From Roseburia sp. (GTDB lineage Bacteria; Bacillota; Clostridia; Lachnospirales; Lachnospiraceae), in assembly GCA_017937095.1 (NCBI GenBank), contig JAGBEG010000013.1:1-64000 (forward strand): a stretch of DNA of 64,000 nt, read 5' to 3'. A model generated the notes under the pieces. That model was not told where the DNA came from and searched no databases. It worked only from the letters and a program-made list of their open reading frames with translations. The first letter of the stretch is position 1. Each line of letters begins with the position of its first letter. The position numbers and the translations under genes are program-made. Shown here piece by piece: positions 15,967 through 24,814 of the stretch.

Positions 15967-17760
15967 TTATTGTGGGGTTGTAATCCAAAAAACGCGCCCC
16001 TCATATGCACCGAGGCGAATCTTGGCTCCTGCTGCTTCCCCGCTGCGCAAATCGGTAAACCGAACGCCGCTCTCTGCTCCGCCGGCTTCGGCTGCTGCCG
16101 CAATGTCTGCCCCTGCAAGAAGCTCCTGCATCCGGCTCGTCTCTATCGCAAGCTCGCCCTCCCCGTTGTGCAGTAAGATAAATACGCTTTCTTCCTCACA
16201 CGCCCGGAGGAATCCGTAGCATCCGGCCGCATCGTCACAGTAGACACTGCGGTAGCTCCCCCGCCGCAATGCGCCATGCTCCGCTCTTAGTGCAATCCAC
16301 TCCCGGAACTTTCCGGCGCAGCTTTCTCCACCGTCCCACGGCATCGCCTGCCGGTAGTCACATTCCGCCGTACCCTCAAGATAACATTCGTCTCCGTAGA
16401 ATACAGAGGGAACACCCACGCCCATAAACAGATAGAAAAAGGCAAGCTCCATTTTTCTCCGGTCGCCTCCGCAATAGCTTAAGAACCTCGGCACATCGTG
16501 GGAATCCAGAAAATTCATCTGCGCAAGCGCGACTCTTCCCGGATAGCGCATGATCATCCGCTGAATCTGCGCATCGAACTCCGTCACATTCATCGTGCCC
16601 TTCGCAAAAAAGTCCTTGCACAGATACGAAAAGGTGTAATTCATCGTGGAGTCAAACTGATCTCCCATAAGCCAGCATCCGGCGTCCTCCCAGATCTCAC
16701 CAATTAGAAAGGCATCCGGCTTTACCCTGCGCACCTCCCTGCGGAATTTGCGCCAGAAATCATGGTTAATTTCATTTGCGACATCGAGCCGCCAGCCGTC
16801 AATGTCCGCTTCCCTGATCCAGTAGGTGCCGACCTCGCACAGATACTCTGCGACCTTCGGATTTCCGGTATTGAGTTTCGGCATCTCCTTTACATATGCA
16901 AAAGCCTCATAGCTGGGCGGGTCTGCATACACGATCGGCTCCGGCATATGGTAGAACCAATCGTAATACTCCGACGCTTTTCCCTTCTTAAGCACATCGC
17001 GAAAGGCGAAGAAGTCAGGTCCGCAGTGGTTGAACACGCCGTCTAAAATCACGCGGATGCCGTTCTCGTGGCACTGCCGCACCAGCTCCTTTAAATCCTC
17101 TTTCGTTCCAAGGCACGGGTCAATTCCAAAGTAGTCCGCCGTGTCATATTTGTGGTAGGAATTAGCGGTAAAAACAGGATTTAAGTAAATGCAGTTGACG
17201 CCTAATTCCTTTATATAATCCAGATTCTCCATAACGCCGCAAAGCGTACCGCCAAGATGGCTTTCCGAGACGCTTCCATCCGACAGTTCCACCCTCCCCG
17301 GCGTCCCACAAAGCGCTCTTTTGCCGGATGCAAAGCTGTCCGGGAAAATGTGATACATCACAATGTCCTCCGCCCAGTCGGGAATTGCAATGATATCCTC
17401 TCTGCGGATATACGGAAACTGAAAATATTCCGTTCTGCCGCACACCATCTGCTCGCAGAAGTTCCGCTCATAATAGTATAGCTTCTCCACTCCGTCATCC
17501 AGCAGAAAGTAGTAGCAGACTCTGGTATAGATATCCTTCACCGCCGTCTCATAATAATCAAACAAATCATCCGTCGCCGCCTTTTGCATCGGAAGTTCCT
17601 TTACCGCAATCGGCTCAACCGGATCTACGCGGTCACCGTAATACAACGTGCACCTTTTGATGTCCCCCTTCTCCGTCCTAAGGCGGATCATAAGCGTGTG
17701 CTCATCCTGTGCATACGCATACTGTGACAGCGGTATATGTAATACTGCACTCTTGTTCAT
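15967..17760 (-). CDS. GH13 alpha-glucan hydrolase (neopullulanase/cyclomaltodextrinase type)
   Basis: This 597-aa enzyme probably degrades imported maltodextrins in the cytoplasm, as no signal peptide is present. An N-terminal beta-sandwich (about 1-125, CBM34-like) precedes the GH13 barrel. The four conserved regions are visible: DGVFNH, GWRLDVANE (nucleophile Asp, about 326), GEIWED (acid/base Glu, about 355) and NFLDSHD. The MPKLNTGNP segment is typical of the neopullulanase subfamily. ATG 17760 has GGAG eight bases upstream. It follows the MalG-like gene by 73 bp and precedes the GH94 gene by 91 bp, all in one direction. Confidence 0.88.
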   Translation of the reverse strand: MNKSAVLHIPLSQYAYAQDEHTLMIRLRTEKGDIKRCTLYYGDRVDPVEPIAVKELPMQKAATDDLFDYYETAVKDIYTRVCYYFLLDDGVEKLYYYERNFCEQMVCGRTEYFQFPYIRREDIIAIPDWAEDIVMYHIFPDSFASGKRALCGTPGRVELSDGSVSESHLGGTLCGVMENLDYIKELGVNCIYLNPVFTANSYHKYDTADYFGIDPCLGTKEDLKELVRQCHENGIRVILDGVFNHCGPDFFAFRDVLKKGKASEYYDWFYHMPEPIVYADPPSYEAFAYVKEMPKLNTGNPKVAEYLCEVGTYWIREADIDGWRLDVANEINHDFWRKFRREVRRVKPDAFLIGEIWEDAGCWLMGDQFDSTMNYTFSYLCKDFFAKGTMNVTEFDAQIQRMIMRYPGRVALAQMNFLDSHDVPRFLSYCGGDRRKMELAFFYLFMGVGVPSVFYGDECYLEGTAECDYRQAMPWDGGESCAGKFREWIALRAEHGALRRGSYRSVYCDDAAGCYGFLRACEEESVFILLHNGEGELAIETSRMQELLAGADIAAAAEAGGAESGVRFTDLRSGEAAGAKIRLGAYEGRVFWITTPQ

Positions 17761-17833
17761 AACATTCTCCAATCTCGTTACAGCCGCCCCACTTCTGTCT
17801 GTTCAATCAGTTCCAGTACAGCGTCTCGCCCCA

Positions 17834-18679
17834 CTAGCCCTTGACTCCGCCCGCAGTAAGCCCGGAAACCATATATTTCTGAATACAGAAGAAAATCACC
17901 AGAACCGGAAGCGATACCAGAATCGCAGCCGCAGCGAACATTGACCAGCTTCTGCTGTAGTCATTCGACTGTAACTGGTAAAGTCCTCCTGCCAGCGTAT
18001 AGCTGTTCTCATTCAGCAAAAATGTGGTAGAAAACAGATACTCGTTCCACACGAAAATCAGCACCATCACCGCCGTAACGATAATCGCCGGCAGCGCAAG
18101 AGGCATAACAATTTTCCACAATAGCTGGAAATCACTCGCCCCGTCAATCTTGGACGCCTCCTCAATCTCCGTCGGAATCGTGTCGAAATACCCCTTCATA
18201 TTCCAGATGGAAAAGATACACATGCTTCCCGCGTAGATGATAACAAGTCCAAGCTTCGTGTCCAGCATATGCATTTCCTTCAATAGGCGGAACAATGCGA
18301 ACATGGATAAAATCTGCGGAAATGCATTTAACAGCAATAATACTTTTAAGATTCCTGTTCTTCCACGGAAACGGTAACGCGAAAACGCATACGCCGCCAC
18401 GACAGCGAAGCCGATCGCAATCACCATCGTTAAAGCTGCAAGCACCGCCGAATTAGAAAACCACCGCAGGAACGGCTTTTCTGTGATAATTCTCCTGTAA
18501 TTGTCCAGTGTGAAGTCCTGCGGCAATATGGATAAGCCCGAGGACAGCGCCCCGCCGCTCCCGCTAAAGGAGAGCTGCAAAGCGTACAGAATCGGCACCA
18601 GCGATAAAAAGCATAAGAGGATATAAAAGATATGCAGTGCGCCAAGCTGCAGCCGGTTCTTTACTTTTCTCTTACTCAT
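17834..18679 (-). CDS. Sugar ABC transporter permease (MalG-like)
   Basis: This 281-aa CUT1 permease has six predicted membrane segments and the EAA loop EEASKIDGASDFQLLWKIVMPLALP. Its start overlaps the end of the MalF-like gene by 8 bp, indicating translational coupling. Together with the upstream permease and binding protein it would import an oligosaccharide for the GH13 and GH94 enzymes downstream. No ATPase gene is in the operon, as is common for CUT1 systems served by a shared MsmX/MsmK-type ATPase. Confidence 0.93.
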   Translation of the reverse strand: MSKRKVKNRLQLGALHIFYILLCFLSLVPILYALQLSFSGSGGALSSGLSILPQDFTLDNYRRIITEKPFLRWFSNSAVLAALTMVIAIGFAVVAAYAFSRYRFRGRTGILKVLLLLNAFPQILSMFALFRLLKEMHMLDTKLGLVIIYAGSMCIFSIWNMKGYFDTIPTEIEEASKIDGASDFQLLWKIVMPLALPAIIVTAVMVLIFVWNEYLFSTTFLLNENSYTLAGGLYQLQSNDYSRSWSMFAAAAILVSLPVLVIFFCIQKYMVSGLTAGGVKG

Positions 18680-19565
18680 TGCTCTCCTCCTTCACTCCGC
18701 GGTTCGTAAATACCGAAAACACCATAATCAGGAAAAAGATGATAATCGACACCGCCGAAGACAGTCCGTAATTGTTTGACACAAACGCATTCTGATGCGC
18801 GTACGTGATAACCGTCTGTAAGGTCGCACCTGAATATGCGCCTTTCTGCATCGTCAGAAGGTATACGATATCGAACTGCTTAAATGTGGTAAATGTCGTC
18901 ATGATGACCGATGGGGCGATAATGCCCTTTAGTGCAGGGATTGTGATGTGGATATTTTTTACCCAGAATCCTGCCCCGTCAAGCTCCGCGCTCTCATAGT
19001 AGCTTCGGTCAATACTCTGCAGCGCACCGTCAATCATCATAATCATGAACGGCAGCGCCATCCACAGATTTAAGACCATGCAGGAAAGAAACGCCGGAAC
19101 ATTTGTGGACAGAAAATTGACTTTGGACAGCCCGATTTCCACGAGTATCTTATTTAATAGTCCGAATTCCGTGTTGTAGATTCCCACGCGCCACAAAAGA
19201 ATCGACACATAGGCGGGCATTGCCCATGGAAACATGAGCAGCGTCTTATAGATCCGCCTGCCTTTTAGCCCTTCACGGTTCAGCCCGAGCGCGATAAAGT
19301 ATGCCGCCACCACCTGTATCACCATATTAAGCACCGTCCAAAGCAGCGTCACAAGCAGTGCCGACAAAAATCCGGAATCAACCTTCGTCAGCGCCCTCAC
19401 ATAATTCTCCAGCCCGATGATCTCGTAATCTGCCCAATGAAACAGGTTCATATTTGTCAGCGAAATATAGGCGGTATAAAGAATCGGAAACACGATGACC
19501 AGCGCAATCAAAATAAATGCCGGTGTGCTGTATAAATACGGTGTAAGTTTTCGTCTCTGTTTCAT
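18672..19565 (-). CDS. Sugar ABC transporter permease (MalF-like)
   Basis: This 297-aa CUT1 permease is MalF-like but lacks the long periplasmic insert of E. coli MalF, as is usual in Firmicutes. Membrane segments occupy most of the protein. The EAA motif is YESAELDGAGFWVKNIHITIPAL. It follows the binding-protein gene after a 101-bp gap with a hairpin and overlaps the MalG-like gene by 8 bp. AGAAAGTGAAAAAGT precedes the ATG. Confidence 0.93.
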   Translation of the reverse strand: MKQRRKLTPYLYSTPAFILIALVIVFPILYTAYISLTNMNLFHWADYEIIGLENYVRALTKVDSGFLSALLVTLLWTVLNMVIQVVAAYFIALGLNREGLKGRRIYKTLLMFPWAMPAYVSILLWRVGIYNTEFGLLNKILVEIGLSKVNFLSTNVPAFLSCMVLNLWMALPFMIMMIDGALQSIDRSYYESAELDGAGFWVKNIHITIPALKGIIAPSVIMTTFTTFKQFDIVYLLTMQKGAYSGATLQTVITYAHQNAFVSNNYGLSSAVSIIIFFLIMVFSVFTNRGVKEESNE

Positions 19566-19597
19566 ACTTTTTCACTTTCTACTTTCTTAAACCTGGG

Positions 19598-19662
19598 GCA
19601 GGGCAGGCGAATGCATAAAAGCTTACTTAACACTTACGCCCGCATGTCCACCCTGTCCCTGC
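19598..19662 (-). promoter_or_regulatory. Intercistronic hairpin downstream of the binding-protein gene
   Basis: GC-rich arms (gcagggcagg at 19598-19607 and ccctgtccctgc at 19651-19662) can pair with one bulge, starting four bases after the binding-protein stop. No T run follows, so it is more likely an mRNA-stabilising or partial-termination structure than a full terminator. It fits the usual excess of binding protein over permeases. Confidence 0.45.
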
Positions 19663-19666
19663 TTTC

Positions 19667-20971
19667 CTACTGCATATCTGCGATTGCAGTGAGTGCCTCG
19701 TTCTGGTACTGTTCTGCGGATTCCTCTACGTTTGCACCGGACTTATTTACCGCCGCAAGCAGGCTCTCTGCCGGTCCCCACATTACACTCATCTGCGGAA
19801 TGTTCGGCATCGGCTGTGCGGTCTCCGCCGTCACCTTCATCGCCATAATCATCTCGTTTGCAGCGACGTTTTCATCCGCATATGCCTTATCGTTCGCCGG
19901 AGCGCAGTTCGACTGGTTTGCAAGTGCGATTCCCACCTCAGGACTTGCGATTGCTGTCAGCACCTTTGCAACGGCATCTTTCTTATTCTCCGCCGCGTAC
20001 TTTAAGACACCGATGCTCTGCACGCCGGAATACGGTGCAAGTGCATTTCCGTTCGGCAGCGTGAAATCGGAAAGGGATTTGATTCCAAGGTCGATTCCCG
20101 CTTCCCTGATGCCGGATACCAGCCACGGACCACCGATGATCGCTGCCGCTTTTCCTTCATTAAACAACGCTGTCACGGTATTGTAATCGCCGTCTGCCTG
20201 CAATGCTGCAAATTTCTGATTATATGTAATTGCTTCTATCGTCTCCGGCGTATTTAAACCGGGATTCGCGTCCTTATCGATAATGTAGCCGCCAAAACCG
20301 TTGATGAACGGCGCTACATTGTACGCCGTGGAATGCTGGTTGACAACTGCATAGGTTCCCGCATCCGCATCGGTGTGCGCCACCATATACTCATACAAAT
20401 CCTCTGTCGTCTCCGGCACTTCGCCCTCCCACAGCTCCTTATTGTACATAAAGAGCAGTGTCTCATAGTAGACAGGCATCAGATACTGCGTATCCTTGTA
20501 ATTTCCGGCTTCCACGGTCATCGGAAGCATTTCGCCAAGCACCTCATCCCCGATGACATCCGTAATCGGTGCTAAAATTCCCATCTCCGCAAAGGTTCCA
20601 AGCGAATCATGCGCATACAGATACATGTCTGGTCCGTTTGCTTCATCCGTACCATACAACTGAAGCTGATCCGTCAGCCCCGTCTTCTTCTCAAAGGTCA
20701 CATGCACGGATTCCGCCGCAAGCTGCTCATTCGCACAGTCGGCAATCGTCTGCATAATGCTTTCATCCCCGTCATGCCAGATCTTTACCTCGGTAACCTC
20801 CCCGGAGGCTCCTGCATCCCCCGCCGCATCATTTCCGGCTGCCGCCTCTGTGCCCGCGTCCGCATTCGTCTGCGCGTCATTTCCTGTCTGTGTGTCGCCC
20901 CCGCATCCGCAAAGACATCCAAGCGCCATTACACCGCATAATAACAAGCTCATTTTTCTTTTCATCGTCAT
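19667..20971 (-). CDS. Maltose/maltodextrin-type solute-binding lipoprotein
   Basis: This 434-aa extracellular binding lipoprotein has a signal peptide ending in the lipobox CLCGC, then a low-complexity linker rich in Thr, Asn, Asp, Ala and Gly. The mature part resembles MalE. It opens with VKIWHDGDES, and contains IDLGIKSLSDF and GIALANQSNCAPAN, typical of maltodextrin-binding relatives. ATG 20971 is chosen (GGAAAGG six bases upstream); ATG 20965 is also possible. It is the first gene of the operon that includes two permeases, GH13, GH94 and a mutase. A 19-bp LacI-type operator lies 32 bp upstream. Confidence 0.9.
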   Translation of the reverse strand: MTMKRKMSLLLCGVMALGCLCGCGGDTQTGNDAQTNADAGTEAAAGNDAAGDAGASGEVTEVKIWHDGDESIMQTIADCANEQLAAESVHVTFEKKTGLTDQLQLYGTDEANGPDMYLYAHDSLGTFAEMGILAPITDVIGDEVLGEMLPMTVEAGNYKDTQYLMPVYYETLLFMYNKELWEGEVPETTEDLYEYMVAHTDADAGTYAVVNQHSTAYNVAPFINGFGGYIIDKDANPGLNTPETIEAITYNQKFAALQADGDYNTVTALFNEGKAAAIIGGPWLVSGIREAGIDLGIKSLSDFTLPNGNALAPYSGVQSIGVLKYAAENKKDAVAKVLTAIASPEVGIALANQSNCAPANDKAYADENVAANEMIMAMKVTAETAQPMPNIPQMSVMWGPAESLLAAVNKSGANVEESAEQYQNEALTAIADMQ

Positions 20972-21002
20972 AACCATCCTTTCCGGTATCTGCAAACCTG
21001 TT

Positions 21003-21021
21003 TTAGGAAACTGTTTCCTAA
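21003..21021. promoter_or_regulatory. LacI-family operator upstream of the sugar operon
   Basis: The 19-bp dyad ttaggaaactgtttcctaa is palindromic except at its centre. It lies just downstream of a possible -10 (TAAAAT, 21031-21036, minus strand) of the binding-protein operon, where a bound repressor would block transcription. A matching half-site, ttaggaaac, recurs at 21123-21131 in the promoter of the regulator gene itself. Confidence 0.75.
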
Positions 21022-21113
21022 ACTTTTCTTATTTTATCGCGATTTCTTTCGTTTGCTTATCTATTTTTTATCATTTAATCACAATATTTTCAATGTTTTA
21101 CCTCACTTTTTTA

Positions 21114-21145
21114 TTGACTTTGTTAGGAAACCGCTATACTATAGT
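21114..21145 (+). promoter_or_regulatory. Promoter of the LacI-family gene with operator half-site
   Basis: TTGACT at 21114-21119 is followed by an AT-rich -10 region (TATACTATAG, 21135-21144). The spacer contains ttaggaaac (21123-21131), identical to one arm of the operator at 21003-21021. This suggests autoregulation. The exact -10 register is uncertain because the spacer is 15 bp to TATACT or 17 bp to TACTAT. Confidence 0.55.
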
Positions 21146-21247
21146 TATGAATTTATACATATTTTCAGAAAGAAATTTCCACACAATCTGCCGGGCGCTG
21201 CCCTGCTGCGGGTTTGTATTTTCCATCGGGAAGCAAGGAGGATTCTT

Positions 21248-22264
21248 ATGTCTGTTACCATCACGGACGTCGCAAACGAAGCCGGCGTTTCCAAGTCAAC
21301 CGTCTCAAAGGTCTTAAATCACTGGACAACTATTTCGCCTGAGACAGCCGCCAGAGTAAACGCCGCCATCAAAAAGCTGCACTACACGCCAAATTCCAGA
21401 GCGGTCAGCTTTGCCCGGCAGACGACGCAGAATATTGTATACTTGACAAATCTGGCAAAGGATTCCGCTTATCAGAATCCGCATATGTTCGATATCATGT
21501 GCGGCGTCTACCACGAGCTTGCCAAGCAGAACTATACGCTCACGCTGACAGATATCTCCGAGGAATCTTATTCCGGTGAAAAAACCGAACAGGTAATTGA
21601 AAGCCATTCTTCCGATGGTCTTATCATCCACGGTTCCGCCATCAACCAGGAGATCGCATCGCTGATCATTGACGCCAATTTTCCTCACATCATCATCGGG
21701 CATCCCGGCTTTGACAGCCGTCTTTGCTGGGTGGACACCAATCATGCCCTCGCCGGGAATTATGCCGCCGACCACATGATTGCCTGCGGTTATACCGACG
21801 TCGCGTTCATCGGCGGCTGCAAAACCGGTTACATTTCCACGCAGCGCGAAAAGGGCTTTGTCTCCGGTATGTTAGACCGCGGCTACCGCATTCCCGCACG
21901 CCGCATCTTTTTTACGGATTCCAGCCGGACAGGGGCTTATAACGCGGCGCATAGCCTCCTTTCCTGCGGCGATCTTCCGCAGGTAATCGTCTGTGAAAGC
22001 AATACGCTCGCCGTCGGCGTCGTAAAAGCGATTCAGGAGCTTTCCCTGCGCATTCCGGAGGATATCGCCCTGCTCACCTTTGACGTATACCCATATTCGG
22101 GCATCATCGACCCCAAGCTCACGGTCGTCGATATCAATGTCTATGATATGGGCGTACAGGCGGGCGCGATGATGCTCCGCAAGCTGGAGAATCCGAATCT
22201 GCTGATCCAGAGCTACACGACACTCCCTGTTATCCTGCAGGGGGAGAGCACGAGGGTGCTGTAG
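21248..22264 (+). CDS. LacI-family transcriptional regulator
   Basis: This 338-aa repressor has an N-terminal LacI helix-turn-helix (TITDVANEAGVSKSTVSKVL), a hinge helix (about 45-60) and a periplasmic-binding-like sensor domain that would bind a sugar or sugar phosphate. The start at 21248 follows AAGGAGG; 65 upstream in-frame codons are noncoding. It is divergent from the binding-protein operon and most likely represses it through the dyad at 21003-21021. A hairpin terminator follows at 22289. Confidence 0.93.
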   Translation: MSVTITDVANEAGVSKSTVSKVLNHWTTISPETAARVNAAIKKLHYTPNSRAVSFARQTTQNIVYLTNLAKDSAYQNPHMFDIMCGVYHELAKQNYTLTLTDISEESYSGEKTEQVIESHSSDGLIIHGSAINQEIASLIIDANFPHIIIGHPGFDSRLCWVDTNHALAGNYAADHMIACGYTDVAFIGGCKTGYISTQREKGFVSGMLDRGYRIPARRIFFTDSSRTGAYNAAHSLLSCGDLPQVIVCESNTLAVGVVKAIQELSLRIPEDIALLTFDVYPYSGIIDPKLTVVDINVYDMGVQAGAMMLRKLENPNLLIQSYTTLPVILQGESTRVL

Positions 22265-22288
22265 GGGTGCTGTTTCATTGGAAATCAA

Positions 22289-22318
22289 AAAGGGAATGCT
22301 TTTTCAAACATTCCCTTT
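22289..22318. terminator. Terminator after the LacI-family gene
   Basis: A perfect 10-bp inverted repeat (aaagggaatg at 22289-22298, cattcccttt at 22309-22318) lies between the convergent LacI-family and Rpn-type genes. A's and T's flank it on both sides, so it can act in both directions. Confidence 0.75.
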
Positions 22319-22347
22319 GCTTCCTTCTGAAAACATTACATTCTTCT

Positions 22348-23253
22348 TCATTTAATCCCGTACTCGTCATACAACTTTTCCCGAAACGTCTTCTCCTTCG
22401 TCGCCCGAAGCAATTCCTCCGTGCGTCCCTCCTGTACCAGACGCTCCGTTAAAGCGGCAAACAATTCTGTCCCTGCCTCTATTCCTGTCTCTACTCCCTC
22501 CGCGAACGCCTCGTCTGCAGCGATTTTCCTCTCATTTTCGATATGCGCCTGCTCATTATACTCCGTCAATAACATAGACCGCACCTCCTCGCGGTTCTCC
22601 CGCAATATATCTGCTAAAATCCCGTCCTGCACACAGTCCTCTACCGCACAATCTACCGCCTCTTCTATCGCACAGCCTTTTCTCTGATATTCCCTGACCT
22701 TCTCAACAAAAAGCGCGTACTCCTCCAGACGTCTGCATTTCTTCATCAGATCCCTGTTGCGCCCCGCATTGATATTGATCAGCGTTGCCCTGCAATCCAG
22801 ATCCGCCTCTCTGACCTCATATTTCTTCGGAAATGCATCATGCAGATACAAGGTCATTCGCTCCGGTTCTTCCTTCGTTCCGTTATAGAAAATCACGAAC
22901 CTCGGCAAAGGCAGCGGAATCCTGCGGCTGCTATACAAATCCTTATCGTTCGCCAACAGTTTCCGGTATAATGCCGCAAAATAAAACAGTCCGCGAAGCG
23001 GCAGATTCGGCGACATGGTACTCTGGTGTTCATACAGATTCAGCATCTCCTGAAGCAGAAATGAAATGTCATTTTTCATTCCCATGTATACAACATCCTC
23101 CAACGTGTTCACGACGATGTCACCGGGATTGTCGTACGCGGTGTCATTGAGTGCATTATACAGCTCCAGCAAATCCTTTTTGTCCCGGAAAATGAATTTG
23201 AACAGGCGATCCCTGTACTCCCGATTTGTATTCGATTGTGTGCCATGCTTCAT
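22348..23253 (-). CDS. Rpn-family/PD-(D/E)XK transposase-like nuclease
   Basis: This 301-aa protein resembles the Rpn family (recombination-promoting nuclease, often annotated 'PD-(D/E)XK nuclease family transposase'). The N-terminus NREYRDRLFKFIFRDKKDLLELYNAL is the family hallmark. A PD-(D/E)XK-like core follows (LEDVVYMGMKNDISFLL with a downstream FYNGTKEEPE strand). The C-terminal third is helical and charged, with the repeated EGVETGIEAGTE motif seen in these proteins. ATG 23253 has GGAGG upstream. Such genes occur in many copies in Lachnospiraceae genomes and are variable in presence. No transposon ends are visible nearby. Confidence 0.82.
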   Translation of the reverse strand: MKHGTQSNTNREYRDRLFKFIFRDKKDLLELYNALNDTAYDNPGDIVVNTLEDVVYMGMKNDISFLLQEMLNLYEHQSTMSPNLPLRGLFYFAALYRKLLANDKDLYSSRRIPLPLPRFVIFYNGTKEEPERMTLYLHDAFPKKYEVREADLDCRATLININAGRNRDLMKKCRRLEEYALFVEKVREYQRKGCAIEEAVDCAVEDCVQDGILADILRENREEVRSMLLTEYNEQAHIENERKIAADEAFAEGVETGIEAGTELFAALTERLVQEGRTEELLRATKEKTFREKLYDEYGIK

Positions 23254-23497
23254 ATAGTTACCTCCATTATAATTTTTTTCTTCTGTCCATGCAATACAAA
23301 ACAATGCTTTTCCGTTCCTAACAGTTCCTTCCAACTCCCTATGTGCGGCGTATACCACCTCTTTAAGAAAAATTGTGTCTGCGACTTGGAATATCTGGCG
23401 ATCTGCCTGTGAAAATAAGACCAAGTAGAATGATAAAATCAATGAATCTAAATAAGATATGTAAAATATAGCACATCCTCTGTCAGATTACAAGAGT

Positions 23498-23543
23498 AAT
23501 CCCACATTTTTAAAGACGGAAATCCCACATTTTTAAAAACGGA
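23498..23543. repeat. Two tandem 23-bp repeats
   Basis: The 23-bp unit beginning aatcccacatttttaaa occurs at 23498-23520 and again at 23521-23543 with a single G to A change. It lies in a 386-bp stretch (23254-23639) without a gene, between the Rpn gene start and the terminator of the aminotransferase gene. Function unknown. Confidence 0.85.
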
Positions 23544-23580
23544 AAGTCTGCATAAAAAAGTGAAAAGTAATACGCAAAAA

Positions 23581-23635
23581 GAGAGTACCACAATTTTGAT
23601 ATATTCCGCAAAACATATCATATTGAAGTACTCTC
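23581..23635 (-). terminator. Terminator after the class V aminotransferase gene
   Basis: Arms gagagtac (23581-23588) and gtactctc (23628-23635), with further AT pairing inside, form a hairpin just past the aminotransferase stop. On the minus strand it is followed by CTTTTTG. Confidence 0.7.
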
Positions 23636-23639
23636 CCTG

Positions 23640-24791
23640 CTATTTATATAATTTCACCTTTCCCCACAGCATCCCGCAAAAACTCTCTTTCAAGGAGCAT
23701 TTCAAAGGCACTCCAAGCTTTTGTAACGTCTGATCCAAAGCCTCCATCGTCTCTGTCATATCGCTGACATTCGCATTGCTGCCCATATGTCCGATACGGA
23801 TGACCTGTCCGGCAAGACTGTCAAAGGAACCTGCAAGCATGATATTGTGTTCCCGCCGCATCACATCAAGAATGTCCTTTGCCGTCGTCTGCTCCGGCAC
23901 ATCGAACACCGTGACCGTATTCGAAAATCCGCTTTCCAGATGAAGCCTTAAGCCTGCGTCAGTCACCGCCTGTCTGCAGGCATTTCCGATTCTGGCATGA
24001 CGCGAAAGCATCTCTGTATCATTCTTAATATTTTCAAATGCCTCGCGGAGTCCGTAAATGTCACTGATCGGCATGGTATAAGGAAACCACTTTGCCTCGT
24101 AATATCCCTCAAATGCTTTCAGATTGGCATAGAAGGACGCAATCGGCGTCCTGCGGTCCGCCATCGCTTTTTTCGCATCAGCGCTGACGGTCACAAAGGT
24201 CAGCCCCGGAGGCGCGGAGACTGCCTTCTGGGAACCGCCGCACAATACGTCGATCCGGTAATCGTCCACTCTTACTTCCTCGCCGAACATCGCGGATACC
24301 GAATCTACAACCGTAAGTATTCCGTATTTTCTCAACAATGGGCAGAGCGCTTTTATATCGTTCAACATACCGCTTGGCGTATCGCAATGCACCAGAGTGG
24401 CATATTTATAATCATGATTTTCCTGCAAAAACGCTTCCAGCGCCTGCGGGTCGATGGGATTTTTGTCGTCCACCGTGTAAAGCTTTGGCAAGCCGCCATA
24501 CATCGACACAAAATCCGCAAAGCCTTTTCCGTAAATTCCGTTGTCCAGTACCAGCACCTTATCGCCCGGCTCTGTCAGTGATGCACAGGCTGCTTCCAGC
24601 CCCAGAATCCCCTCCCCGTCCAGTATCAGCGTCTCGTTTTCGGTGTGAAGCAGGGAGCTTATAAGCTCGCAGGTTTCCTTGTAAAATTCCACAAATTCCT
24701 CATCCAGATCAGGATTCGTGCACTCCAACGCCCTTGCCAGCCGCACATTTTCCTTTACCTGGGTAGGCCCGGGAGTCATAATCTTATACAT
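23640..24791 (-). CDS. Class V (alanine-glyoxylate type) aminotransferase
   Basis: This 383-aa PLP enzyme belongs to the class V aminotransferase group that includes alanine-glyoxylate/serine-pyruvate aminotransferase and PucG. The family opening MTPGPTQVKE, the DSVSAMFGEE region that stacks on the cofactor, and the PLP lysine in CGGSQKAVSAPPGL are clear. The C-terminal domain has RIGHMGSNANVSDM, typical of the AGT family. It lies 23 bp downstream of an ECF S-component gene and is likely co-transcribed, suggesting a link between uptake of a small molecule and its transamination. The true amino donor and acceptor cannot be read from sequence. Confidence 0.88.
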   Translation of the reverse strand: MYKIMTPGPTQVKENVRLARALECTNPDLDEEFVEFYKETCELISSLLHTENETLILDGEGILGLEAACASLTEPGDKVLVLDNGIYGKGFADFVSMYGGLPKLYTVDDKNPIDPQALEAFLQENHDYKYATLVHCDTPSGMLNDIKALCPLLRKYGILTVVDSVSAMFGEEVRVDDYRIDVLCGGSQKAVSAPPGLTFVTVSADAKKAMADRRTPIASFYANLKAFEGYYEAKWFPYTMPISDIYGLREAFENIKNDTEMLSRHARIGNACRQAVTDAGLRLHLESGFSNTVTVFDVPEQTTAKDILDVMRREHNIMLAGSFDSLAGQVIRIGHMGSNANVSDMTETMEALDQTLQKLGVPLKCSLKESFCGMLWGKVKLYK

Positions 24792-24814
24792 CCTTCGTTC
24801 CCCCTCTCTTCGCC

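Noticed and set aside
22348-23253. Insertion sequence encoded by the Rpn-type gene
   Set aside because: Although such genes are often called transposases, there are no terminal inverted repeats or target duplications, and the fold is a PD-(D/E)XK nuclease.
23260-23295. TTGCAT/TATAAT promoter directly before the Rpn gene
   Set aside because: The -10 would touch the GGAGG ribosome site, so the transcript would start inside or after it. The match is probably chance.
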